A stretch of 13,622 nucleotides of DNA. It comes from DASPUH01 sp035622975. Lineage in GTDB: Bacteria; Chloroflexota; Limnocylindria; Limnocylindrales; CSP1-4. The translations under genes and the position numbers were made by a program. Location: the NCBI GenBank assembly GCA_035622975.1, contig DASPUH010000042.1, positions 1 through 13,622 of the forward strand. Reading direction: 5' to 3'. Shown here piece by piece: positions 1 through 6,836 of this stretch. Every line of letters starts with the position of its first letter. The stretch's first letter is position 1. Under the pieces are notes generated by a model. The model did not search any database and was not told where the DNA came from. It saw only the letters and a list, made by a program, of their open reading frames with translations.

Positions 1-2063
1 TCGGACAGGGAGATCGTCTCGATGGAGGACCACCACACGGTCGCGTCCGGGGCGAGGCGGGTGTGCAGCTCGAGCCCGACGTCGCGGTTGCCCGCCTCGA
101 TCTCGGCGATGCCCGCCGCGGTGCCGGTCGAGTCGAAGGGCCACTCCTGGCCCGCGATGCGGTAACTGGCGGCGGGATTGCCGCCGCCGCCGAGGAGGGT
201 CAGGGACCACTCCACCGCGAGGACCGCCTCGAGCGCCGCCGGGCCGGGGTTGCACGCCGCGACCTCGAGCTCCAGGCGCGGGTCTCGACGCCCGCCGGTC
301 GTGCGGATCGTCTTGCGCACCTCCAGCGGCTGGACGTCGTCGCCGTCGCCGACCTGCCCATGGCGGACCAGCACGGCCTCAGTGGGTCCCAGCCGCTCGA
401 CGGCGTAGGGACCGGCACGGAAGTCGCCCGACTCGGCCACGGAGCCGGCCATGAACGCCTCGCTCGTCGTACCGATCGGCAGAACATGGACCAGCCCCGA
501 CCGCCGTTCGTAGGCGTCGTACACGAGCCGTGCCACCAGGCCCGGCTCGCGGACGCTGACCCGGTCATGGATCGAGGCCGGTGCGGTCGTCTCCGCTCCA
601 TCGGTCGCGGTGGCAGTCGGATCACCGCGCGCGGCCTCGAAGGCGATCAGCTGCGCGTGGTACGCCTCGGGGCGGCGCCGCAGCACGGAGGTGAGGGCAT
701 GCCGCACGGCGCGCACGTCCCACGTGCCGATGCCCGCGCCCTCGGTCGGCTTGATGCCCAGGACCTGGCCGGGTGACGTCAGGAGCAGCTCGTCGACACC
801 GTCGAGATCGAGGTCGTAGAGGATCCCGCCGTCGACCGGGAGGCCGCCGTCCCGTCCGGCCGCGTCGGCCGCGTCCTCGGCCGCGATGAGGTGGGCCCCC
901 GTCGCCAGGCGCATGTGGCTGAGGTAGATGCCGCCGAATAGCCCATGCCAGTAGCAGTCGTTCGACTGGCCCTGGTAGAGGTGATCAAGGGCCCGGTCGT
1001 GCGCCGCTCCCGGCGGCATCGCCGCCACCTTGGCGGAGGTCCGCAGCATCTGCTTGTGGAGGTCGTTGACTTCCCGGTACTTGACCTGGAAGTTCCGCCA
1101 GAAGCCGCCGCGCATCCAGCGCGGCTCCGGCCGGCCGGCCGCCAGGTCCGCGTGGAGTTGCTCGCGGTAGGCCAGGCCTTCAGCGGCCGGCAAGGCCCAC
1201 TCGCCCATCTCCGCGTACGAGCCCGTCGGCACGTAGATGCGCCCGACCGGTGGGCACCGCTCGAGCCAGTCGGTCGGGGTGACCGTCGTGAGCCAGCCCG
1301 CGTTGGCCTCCAGAGCGGCGAAGAAGCGCTCCACCCACCCCTGCTCGCCCCAGCAGTGTTCCCAGGTGTGCGGCCAGGCGCCGAGCTTCTCGCCGTCGTC
1401 ACCCATCACGCCGACGCGATCCCCATCCGCCGTGGCGTGGCCCCGCAGGTAGGCGATGACGTCCTCGACCGTGCCGAACGGGATGCGGTAGCGCAGGCCC
1501 TGCTCGGTCCCGAAGATCGCCAGCCGCTTGCCCTGATCGTCGGTCATGTAGGCGCCCCAGAGGTCGGCTTCGGGGACGGCGGCGGCCCGGAAGTGGGCAT
1601 CGTCCAGGATGGTCCACCGATAGCCCGCCGCAACGAGCGAGGTCGGTAGATCCGGTTCCCAGACCCGCTCGGCGAGCCACGCCCCGCGCGGTCGGCTACC
1701 AAAGAGCTCCCCCAGCTCGCGTGCCATGCAGGTCAGTTGCCCCACCCGATCGCCCTCGGGCAGGGAGGCCAGGACGGGCTCGTAGTAGCCGCCACCCATG
1801 ACCTCCACCTGGCCTCGCGCGACCAGGGCGGCGACGCGTTCAAGGAACTGCGGCCGCTCGGACCGCAGCCACTCCAGCAGCGGCCCCGTGTAGTGGAGCG
1901 CCAGGCGCACCGTCGGGTGGCGCTCGAGCGCCTCGACCAGGGGCTGGTACGCACGCTCATGGTTGCGCTCGATGACCCAGCCGAAGTTGCCCACCGGCTG
2001 GTGGTTGTGGATGGCAAGGGCGAGCGAGATGCGAGCGTCCACGGGCAGGCATTCTAAGGCCAC
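1..2063 (-). CDS. GH57 4-alpha-glucanotransferase / alpha-amylase, 3' end outside window
   Basis: The minus-strand frame stays open from 2063 to the left edge (about 687 codons). It carries the GH57 conserved regions: HNHQP near residues 19-23, GGGYYEP, WLAERVWEP with the presumed nucleophile Glu132, MGDDGEKLG with the presumed acid/base Asp223, and LYQGQSNDCYWHGLFGG. The later part resembles the central and C-terminal beta domains of Thermococcus-type 4-alpha-glucanotransferases (DUF1925/DUF1926), ending at VWWSSIETISLS. Such enzymes run about 650-720 residues, so only a short tail should be missing. No signal peptide is seen, so it is probably cytoplasmic, disproportionating or hydrolysing maltodextrins. 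No ATG exists in the proper frame. I chose the GTG at 2063 because AGGG lies 8 bases upstream; a second GTG at 2042 is possible. It diverges from a LacI regulator, with an operator 15 bp upstream. Whether transferase or amylase activity dominates cannot be told. Confidence 0.9.
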   Translation of the reverse strand, partial: MALECLPVDARISLALAIHNHQPVGNFGWVIERNHERAYQPLVEALERHPTVRLALHYTGPLLEWLRSERPQFLERVAALVARGQVEVMGGGYYEPVLASLPEGDRVGQLTCMARELGELFGSRPRGAWLAERVWEPDLPTSLVAAGYRWTILDDAHFRAAAVPEADLWGAYMTDDQGKRLAIFGTEQGLRYRIPFGTVEDVIAYLRGHATADGDRVGVMGDDGEKLGAWPHTWEHCWGEQGWVERFFAALEANAGWLTTVTPTDWLERCPPVGRIYVPTGSYAEMGEWALPAAEGLAYREQLHADLAAGRPEPRWMRGGFWRNFQVKYREVNDLHKQMLRTSAKVAAMPPGAAHDRALDHLYQGQSNDCYWHGLFGGIYLSHMRLATGAHLIAAEDAADAAGRDGGLPVDGGILYDLDLDGVDELLLTSPGQVLGIKPTEGAGIGTWDVRAVRHALTSVLRRRPEAYHAQLIAFEAARGDPTATATDGAETTAPASIHDRVSVREPGLVARLVYDAYERRSGLVHVLPIGTTSEAFMAGSVAESGDFRAGPYAVERLGPTEAVLVRHGQVGDGDDVQPLEVRKTIRTTGGRRDPRLELEVAACNPGPAALEAVLAVEWSLTLLGGGGNPAASYRIAGQEWPFDSTGTAAGIAEIEAGNRDVGLELHTRLAPDATVWWSSIETISLS

Positions 2064-2077
2064 TGCACGGACCCTGT

Positions 2078-2091
2078 GTGAACCGGTTTAC
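2078..2091. promoter_or_regulatory. LacI-type operator O1 before the GH57 gene
   Basis: GTGAACCGGTTTAC is an almost perfect palindrome centred on CCGG at 2085/2086, with one mismatched pair. It shares the AACCGGTT core with two more sites near the LacI promoter. LacI-family operators typically have this form with a central CG step. It ends 15 bp from the GH57 GTG start, where a bound repressor could block transcription. A possible extended -10 for the GH57 gene overlaps it. Confidence 0.7.
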
Positions 2092-2095
2092 ATCA
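2087..2095 (-). promoter_or_regulatory. Possible extended -10 for the GH57 gene
   Basis: Read on the minus strand, this is TGATGTAAA, an extended -10 (TGn plus TGTAAA, four of six consensus bases). No convincing -35 is visible. Transcription would start near 2080, inside O1, giving a short leader of about 17 bases that carries the AGGG ribosome site. The position fits repression by O1, but the match is weak. Confidence 0.3.
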
Positions 2096-2113
2096 CCAGC
2101 AGGCGGGAGTCTC

Positions 2114-2142
2114 TTGACAGGCAGGCACGGCGACGCTACCTT
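2114..2142 (+). promoter_or_regulatory. Sigma-70-type promoter of the LacI regulator gene
   Basis: A perfect -35 TTGACA (2114-2119) is followed after exactly 17 bp by TACCTT (2137-2142), four of six matches to TATAAT. Transcription would begin near 2149, directly within operator O2, so the regulator probably represses its own gene. Confidence 0.6.
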
Positions 2143-2145
2143 CCC

Positions 2146-2159
2146 CTAAATCGGTTTGC
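2146..2159. promoter_or_regulatory. LacI-type operator O2 at the regulator start point
   Basis: The core AAATCGGTTT at 2148-2157 differs by one base from the perfect palindrome AAACCGGTTT. It covers the predicted transcription start of the regulator. Its centre is 67 bp from O1 and only 13 bp from O3. Confidence 0.6.
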
Positions 2160-2172
2160 TAAACCGGTTCAA
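2159..2172. promoter_or_regulatory. LacI-type operator O3
   Basis: TAAACCGGTTCA at 2160-2171 holds the same AACCGGTT core as O1, read in the opposite orientation. It touches O2, the two centres being 13 bp apart, so side-by-side occupancy would be tight. Its centre is 80 bp from that of O1. Confidence 0.65.
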
Positions 2173-2236
2173 GGCGCGCTCGCCGGCGATCGCGGGACCG
2201 CCGCCGACGGGTCGCCCGAGGAGGTCGGGCCGCACG

Positions 2237-3304
2237 GTGCAGACACGCAGTCGTCGTCCGCGCATCGCCGATGTCGCCCGGGAGGCGGGCGTTTCCAAGA
2301 CGGCCGTGTCATTCGCCTTCAACAATCCAGCCCGGCTGAACGCGGGGACGGCCAGCCACATCCGTGAGGTGGCCCGCAACCTGGGCTATCTGCCGCACCC
2401 GGTGGCCCGGCTCCTCACCCAGCCGCGCACGCTGATGCTCGGCGTCCTGACCCCTCAGGCCCTCTCGGTCGTCTACCGCAACCCGTGGTTCGGCCACATC
2501 AGCGAAGGCATCGCCCTGGCCGCCGAGGCTGCCGGTTACGGCCTGTCGTTCCTGTCGCCCCTGCGGGGCTCGCTGTTCGAGTCCTTCGGGCGCGCCCCTG
2601 TCGACGGTTTCATCGTGATCGGGTTGTCGCGCCAGCACCCCGAGGTCGAGGAGATCCGCCGGGCGGGTCTGCCGCTCGTGATGGTCGACTCCGATCCGTT
2701 CCCCGAGCACGCGTCGGTGGAGATCGACGATGCCGCCGGCGCGCGGGCGGCGGCCGAGCACCTGCTGGCACTGGGCCATCGCGATCTCGTGGCCATCGGC
2801 GTGGAGCCCGCGATCGCGGAGGGCCAGTCGGGCGCGGGCCTCACGGGCCGCCGCCTCGCGGGCTACCGCGCCGCGCTGGCCGCAGCCGGCCTGGAGCTGC
2901 CCGACGACCGCCTCTTCGTGGGCCCCGCCACGATCCCGGGTGGCGCCCTTTGCATGCGACGCGCTTGGGACGCCGGCCTGCGGCCCACGGCCGTCCTCGC
3001 CATGAGCGACGCCATGGCCATCGGGGCGCAGCACGTCGTCCGCGATGAGGGCTGGGCCGTGCCGGCCGACCTGAGCATCGTCGGCTTCGACGACATCGAC
3101 TTCGCGCAGTACAGCGACCCGCCCTTGACCACCGTCCACCAACCCATCCGGAGCAAGGGCGAGGAGGCCGTGCGGCTGCTCCTGGCGACCATCGAGTACC
3201 CGGACGGCGGTCCTGTCGAGCATCGACGCCTCGAAACGCGGCTGGTCGTCCGCGGTTCGACGGCTCCACCACGATCGACCAAGGAGGTTGTCGGCGGCGT
3301 CTGA
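2237..3304 (+). CDS. LacI-family transcriptional regulator, local sugar repressor
   Basis: This is a 355-residue protein of normal LacI length. The N-terminal helix-turn-helix (residues 9-31: PRIADVAREAGVSKTAVSFAF) is followed by a hinge ending YLPHPVARLL (51-60) and a periplasmic-binding-protein-like effector domain. That domain ends with the family signature SIVGFDDIDFAQYSDPPLTTVHQP. I prefer the GTG at 2237, where the conserved region begins, with GAGGAGG at 2218-2224 (spacing 12, rather long). The frame stays open up to a TTG at 2156, but that lies inside operator O2 and has no ribosome site. Position between a GH57 enzyme and a MalEFG importer implies control of maltodextrin genes, by inference. 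The effector cannot be read from the sequence. A 127-bp gap separates it from the binding-protein gene. Confidence 0.92.
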   Translation: MQTRSRRPRIADVAREAGVSKTAVSFAFNNPARLNAGTASHIREVARNLGYLPHPVARLLTQPRTLMLGVLTPQALSVVYRNPWFGHISEGIALAAEAAGYGLSFLSPLRGSLFESFGRAPVDGFIVIGLSRQHPEVEEIRRAGLPLVMVDSDPFPEHASVEIDDAAGARAAAEHLLALGHRDLVAIGVEPAIAEGQSGAGLTGRRLAGYRAALAAAGLELPDDRLFVGPATIPGGALCMRRAWDAGLRPTAVLAMSDAMAIGAQHVVRDEGWAVPADLSIVGFDDIDFAQYSDPPLTTVHQPIRSKGEEAVRLLLATIEYPDGGPVEHRRLETRLVVRGSTAPPRSTKEVVGGV

Positions 3305-3396
3305 GGGACCACCCCCGCGGGTCCGCCGCCCGCGTTCCTGATCCTGCGGATGATGGCTGCCAGAGCGGTGGCCGACGAGCATGAAGGTCGGTCCAT

Positions 3397-3412
3397 TCGA
3401 GACCGGTATCGA
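3397..3412. promoter_or_regulatory. Possible fourth operator before the binding-protein gene
   Basis: TCGAGACCGGTATCGA is a 16-bp palindrome with one mismatched pair and an ACCGGT centre, like the cores of O1 and O3 but with outer bases changed. It lies 20 bp before the binding-protein ATG and touches the AGGAGG motif at 3412-3417. A repressor here could act as a roadblock or affect ribosome access. The core match is short, so chance is possible. Confidence 0.4.
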
Positions 3413-3431
3413 GGAGGTACGGAAGAGGATC

Positions 3432-4703
3432 ATGCGAGACAAGAAGAAGTTGGCGGGCGCCATCGGGCTGCTCGTCATCGTCGCCTCGGCTTGTTCGGGG
3501 GCCGCCACCGGCACCCCGACGCCCGGGGCCACCGGCACCCCGGCGGCGACGGGCGGCGGGTCGACCCCGGCCGCGAGCTCGACCGCATCGAGTACCAAGC
3601 TGACCGGCGCCCTCACCGTCTGGGAGGCCTATGGAGCATCCGGGACGTCGGAGAAGGACGCCTTCGACACGATGGTGGCGAACGTCGAGACCGCCAACCC
3701 CGGCTTCACGGTCAACGTCATCGACGTGCCGTTCAACAACCTGTTCAACAACTTCAAGGTCCAGGCACCCGCTGGCGCCGGGCCTGATCTGTATATCGCC
3801 CCCAACGACGACCTGCCGACGGAAGCCCGGGCCAACCTGCTGCAGGATGTCAGCTCGCTCGAGTCGACCCTGACCGCGGCGCCCTACAACACGTCGCAGG
3901 TGGCGATGAACGCTGCCATGGTCGACGGGAAGCTCTACGAGATCCCGGAGTCCATGAAGGCGGTCGAGCTCTTCTACAACAACACCATGCTGAGCACCCC
4001 GCCGGCCACGAACGCTGACTGGCTGACGGACGCCAGCAAGCTCGGTTGGGTCTACGGCGCGAACGGCGGTGGCTCTTACTACGCGTGGGGCCTCTACAGC
4101 GCCTTCGGCGGCAAGATCATGGATGACACCGGCAAGTGTGTCGCCGACCAGGGTGGCATCTCCGATGCCCTCAAGTTCCTGGCCCAGGCGCATGCCGCCG
4201 GCATGAAGGTCTACCAGAACGATGGCGACGCCGTGGCGGACCTGGAAGCGGGCAAGATCGCCGGCTTCATCGATGGTCCGTGGGAGTCGGCGAACCTCGA
4301 GAAGGCGATGGGCAGCAAGCTGGCCGTGGCCGCCGGTCCCTCGGGCCCCGGTGGCGCATGGGCGCCGCTGACCGCGCCGGATGGCTTCTACATCAACGCC
4401 CAGTCACCCAACATCACCCTCGCGGAGCAGTTCGCGCTGGCGATGCTGTTGCCGTCCAACGAGCAGATCTTCGCCAATGCCGGCCACCTGCCGGCCAACA
4501 CCACCATCCAGCCGACCGATGCGATCGCCAAGTCCTTCGCGGCTCTGATGCCGAGTGGCTTCGCACGGCCGACCCTGGCCGCCCTGAACAACTACTGGGG
4601 CAACTTCGGGAACGCCATCGTGCAGGTCGTGGACAAGGGCACCGATCCGGTCGCGGCTGTCGCGACGGCGTGTGCGGCTATGAACAAGGCCAACAACCTC
4701 TAG
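3432..4703 (+). CDS. MalE-like extracellular sugar-binding lipoprotein (family 1 SBP)
   Basis: This 423-residue protein would capture malto-oligosaccharides outside the membrane and pass them to the two permeases downstream. A KKK-containing N-terminus and hydrophobic stretch end in ASAC (Cys21), a relaxed lipobox, so it is probably a lipoprotein. A Gly/Ala/Thr/Pro linker (about 22-57) precedes the mature domain starting near KLTGALTVWEAYG. MalE-like landmarks include GPDLYIAPNDDL, YEIPESMKAVELFYNN, LEAGKIAGFIDGPWESANL and GFYINAQSPN. The ATG at 3432 directly precedes the signal peptide. Its ribosome site is unusual: AGGAGG is 14 bases away and GAGG only 3 away. An in-frame ATG at 3381 would add 17 non-signal-like residues. 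Substrate is inferred from the MalE resemblance and the GH57/GH15 neighbours; another alpha-glucoside is possible. Confidence 0.9.
   Translation: MRDKKKLAGAIGLLVIVASACSGAATGTPTPGATGTPAATGGGSTPAASSTASSTKLTGALTVWEAYGASGTSEKDAFDTMVANVETANPGFTVNVIDVPFNNLFNNFKVQAPAGAGPDLYIAPNDDLPTEARANLLQDVSSLESTLTAAPYNTSQVAMNAAMVDGKLYEIPESMKAVELFYNNTMLSTPPATNADWLTDASKLGWVYGANGGGSYYAWGLYSAFGGKIMDDTGKCVADQGGISDALKFLAQAHAAGMKVYQNDGDAVADLEAGKIAGFIDGPWESANLEKAMGSKLAVAAGPSGPGGAWAPLTAPDGFYINAQSPNITLAEQFALAMLLPSNEQIFANAGHLPANTTIQPTDAIAKSFAALMPSGFARPTLAALNNYWGNFGNAIVQVVDKGTDPVAAVATACAAMNKANNL
3504..3542 (+). repeat. Short direct repeat in the lipoprotein linker
   Basis: The 15-base unit GCCACCGGCACCCCG occurs at 3504-3518 and 3528-3542, a 24-base period, encoding ATGTP twice within the linker after the lipidated Cys. 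A multiple-of-three period lets copy number vary without a frameshift. Confidence 0.75.
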
Positions 4704-4728
4704 TACTCTCACCTGGTCGAGTTCTCGC

Positions 4729-4763
4729 GACGCAGGGGTGCCGGTGGCCGGCGCCCCTGCGTC
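4729..4763 (+). terminator. Strong intercistronic hairpin between binding protein and permease
   Basis: GACGCAGGGGTGCCGG (4729-4744) pairs with CCGGCGCCCCTGCGTC (4748-4763): 16 pairs, one of them G-U, around a TGG loop. It starts 25 bases after the binding-protein stop. No T-run follows, so a full intrinsic terminator is doubtful. A partial terminator or 3'-end protector that raises binding-protein mRNA over permease mRNA fits better, by analogy with the malE-malF intergenic structures of enterobacteria. Confidence 0.75.
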
Positions 4764-4788
4764 ACCTGAAGCGGGAGGGGAAGCGACG

Positions 4789-4815
4789 ATGAGACTCGCG
4801 ACGGCGACCGCATGA
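4789..4815 (+). CDS. Possible 8-codon leader peptide coupled to the first permease
   Basis: The ATG at 4789 begins MRLATATA and stops at TGA 4813-4815, which overlaps the permease ATG (4812-4814) as ATGA. GGGAGGGG at 4773-4780 lies 8 bases before this ATG, an ideal ribosome site. The permease ATG itself has no such site close by. This suggests ribosomes load on the mini-ORF and restart at the permease. It may be only a coupling device, or the annotated permease start may differ. Confidence 0.45.
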   Translation: MRLATATA

Positions 4816-5840
4816 GCGCCATCGCCGCGACCCCCACGACGGCGATGACGCCGCGCCGGTCACGCTGGCGGCGCAGCCAGAACGCCCGGACCGCCTACCT
4901 GTTCCTGCTGCCGGCGTTGCTCGTGATGGCGGTCATCACGTTCTACCCGCTCGTCTTCCAGGTCTGGATGTCGTTCACCGACTTCGGCCTGGCGAACCTG
5001 AGCGCCAAGGCTCCGCTGCCCAACATCGTGGGCTTCGACAACTACATCCGGATCCTCCAGAACAACATCGTCATCCCCAACTTCGACTTCCTGCGCATCC
5101 TGACGTTCAACCTGTTCTGGGCCTTCTCCAACGTCGTCATCCACGTCGTCCTGGGTGTCCTCATCGCGATCGTCCTGAACACGAACGGCCTGTGGTTCAA
5201 GCGGATCTACCGGGCCATCTTCATCCTGCCCGTGGTCATCCCGCCGATCATCGTGGCCACCGTGTGGCGGGATATGTTCGATCCCAACAACGGGGCGATC
5301 AACTTCCTGCTGCAGGACACCATCGGCGTCCTCTTCAAGCTTCCTCCGGGCAGTTTCAACCTGGACTGGCTGAACCAGCCCAATCCGATCCTGTCCGTGG
5401 GGCCGCTCATCCTTCCGCTGGCCTACTTCGCCCTGCTGACGGCCAACGTGTGGCTGGGCTGGCCGCTCAACTCGGTGGTCGCCACAGGCGCCCTCCAGAG
5501 CATCCCCCGGGACTTGTACGAGGCCGCCGAGATGGATGGCGCCGGGGCGTGGGCGAAATTCCGGGTGGTGACCCTGCCGTACCTGCGGCCGGCCATGCTG
5601 CCCTATGCCATCTACGGTTTCGTCATCACCTTCAACCTGTTCTACCTGTCGTACTTCATGTCGGGTGGCGGGCCGTTCGGCCAGACCGAGCTGTTGGTGA
5701 CGACGGCGTACCGGTTGGTGAACGAGCAGCAGCTCTACGGTGTGGCCGCCGCCTTCGCGGTCTTCGAATTCTTCATCTTGCTGGCGATCACGCTGGTGAC
5801 GAACCGGCTGGCGCGGGCGACGGCGCAGTTCGATGCTTGA
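4812..5840 (+). CDS. MalF-like sugar ABC transporter permease
   Basis: This 342-residue inner-membrane protein forms half of the importer channel. Six likely membrane segments lie near residues 28-54, 99-123, 133-157, 198-227, 260-285 and 314-332. The cytoplasmic EAA loop reads YEAAEMDGAGAWAKFRVVTLP from about residue 236; it docks the ATPase. The loop between segments 3 and 4 (IGVLFKLPPGSFNLDWLNQP) is typical of MalF-type partners. The arginine-rich N-terminus (PRRSRWRRSQNAR) should be cytoplasmic. The start at 4812 has no close ribosome site and overlaps the stop of a tiny upstream ORF; ATG at 4845 is an alternative without a better site. The second permease follows after 15 bp. Confidence 0.92.
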   Translation: MSAIAATPTTAMTPRRSRWRRSQNARTAYLFLLPALLVMAVITFYPLVFQVWMSFTDFGLANLSAKAPLPNIVGFDNYIRILQNNIVIPNFDFLRILTFNLFWAFSNVVIHVVLGVLIAIVLNTNGLWFKRIYRAIFILPVVIPPIIVATVWRDMFDPNNGAINFLLQDTIGVLFKLPPGSFNLDWLNQPNPILSVGPLILPLAYFALLTANVWLGWPLNSVVATGALQSIPRDLYEAAEMDGAGAWAKFRVVTLPYLRPAMLPYAIYGFVITFNLFYLSYFMSGGGPFGQTELLVTTAYRLVNEQQLYGVAAAFAVFEFFILLAITLVTNRLARATAQFDA

Positions 5841-5855
5841 GCTAGGGAGCTTCCG

Positions 5856-6803
5856 ATGACCAGTCCGGCCATCGCCACCGCGGCGCCACCGCGAGCCCAG
5901 CCGGTCGCCGCCGCACGCCTCGTGCACGGCGGCGGGCCGTTGCGCCTGCGGCGCCAGCTGATCCTCCAATTGATCTGCGCGCTCATCGCGCTGACCGTCA
6001 TCTTCCCCATCCTGTGGATCTTCAGCATGGCCCTCGATCCGCGGAACCTGTCGCGGCCCGACGGTCTCAACCTCATCCCGCCCGGCGCCTCGCTGGATGC
6101 CTTCGCCAAGGTCATCGCCCAGCCCACGCTCAACCCGGTGTCGTTCATCCAGCTGGCTGAGAACAGCCTGTTCATCGCCGTCCTGATCTCGGCCGCCAGC
6201 GTGACCATCGGGATGATGGCGGCCTATGCCTTCTCCCGCCTCCAGTTCCGCGGCCGGGAGGCCCTGATGATCGCGGTGCTGGCGGTGCTGATGCTGCCGG
6301 CCGTGGCCACCATCGCCCCGCTGTTCGTGTCGATGAACAAGATCCAGATCGGCACGTTCAACCTGCGCAACTCGCTGATCGGGGTGGCCCTGGCGGTCAC
6401 CTCCGGCGTGCTGCCGTTCGCCATCTGGAACATGAAGGGCTACCTCGACACGATCCCGCGCGATCTGGAGGAGGCGGCCGCCGTGGATGGGGCCAATAAG
6501 CTGCAGATCTTCCTGCGCATCATCGTCCCGCTGGCCACGCCGGTCCTGGCGGTCACGGCATTCTTCGGCTTCGTAGCCGGCTGGACCGAGTTCTACTTCT
6601 CATGGATGTTCCTGACCAGCAATCCCAAGAACTACACGCTGGCCATGGCCCTGAACGGGATGGTCGGGCAGTACTCCAGCAGCACCCCCTGGTCCGAGTT
6701 CGCCGCCTTCTCGATCCTCGTGGCGCTGCCCGTCTCGCTGGTGTACCTGCTGCTGCAGCGCTACATCATCTCCGGCCTGGCCATCGGTGGCGTCAAGGGG
6801 TAA
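5856..6803 (+). CDS. MalG-like sugar ABC transporter permease
   Basis: This 315-residue inner-membrane protein would pair with the preceding permease. Hydrophobic segments lie near 34-59, 103-127, 136-160, 173-193, 222-255 and 285-309. The EAA loop is RDLEEAAAVDGANKLQIFLRII (Glu205 onward), which contacts the ATPase. The C-terminus YIISGLAIGGVKG closely matches the usual MalG ending. AGGGAG at 5844-5849 sits 6 bases before the ATG. The short gap to the MalF-like gene (15 bp) and to the GH15 gene (33 bp) supports a single operon. No ATPase gene follows, so a MalK/MsmX-like subunit must come from another locus. Confidence 0.93.
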   Translation: MTSPAIATAAPPRAQPVAAARLVHGGGPLRLRRQLILQLICALIALTVIFPILWIFSMALDPRNLSRPDGLNLIPPGASLDAFAKVIAQPTLNPVSFIQLAENSLFIAVLISAASVTIGMMAAYAFSRLQFRGREALMIAVLAVLMLPAVATIAPLFVSMNKIQIGTFNLRNSLIGVALAVTSGVLPFAIWNMKGYLDTIPRDLEEAAAVDGANKLQIFLRIIVPLATPVLAVTAFFGFVAGWTEFYFSWMFLTSNPKNYTLAMALNGMVGQYSSSTPWSEFAAFSILVALPVSLVYLLLQRYIISGLAIGGVKG

Positions 6804-6836
6804 CCAGGACACCCGGCGCTGCACCGGGAGCCGGGG

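Noticed and set aside
2156..2236. TTG at 2156 as start of the LacI gene
   Set aside because: It lies in an operator next to the predicted transcription start and lacks a ribosome site; the conserved domain begins just after GTG 2237.
3306..3324. GGACC/GGTCC inverted repeat after the LacI stop
   Set aside because: Five pairs, no T-run; too weak to call a terminator.
2841..4193. A 450-codon open frame on the minus strand
   Set aside because: It runs opposite to the LacI and MalE-like genes, whose family motifs are plain, and has no recognisable domain.
4860..5969. A 369-codon minus-strand open frame
   Set aside because: Antisense to the MalF-like permease; composition is Asp/Gln/Arg-rich low-complexity typical of shadow frames.
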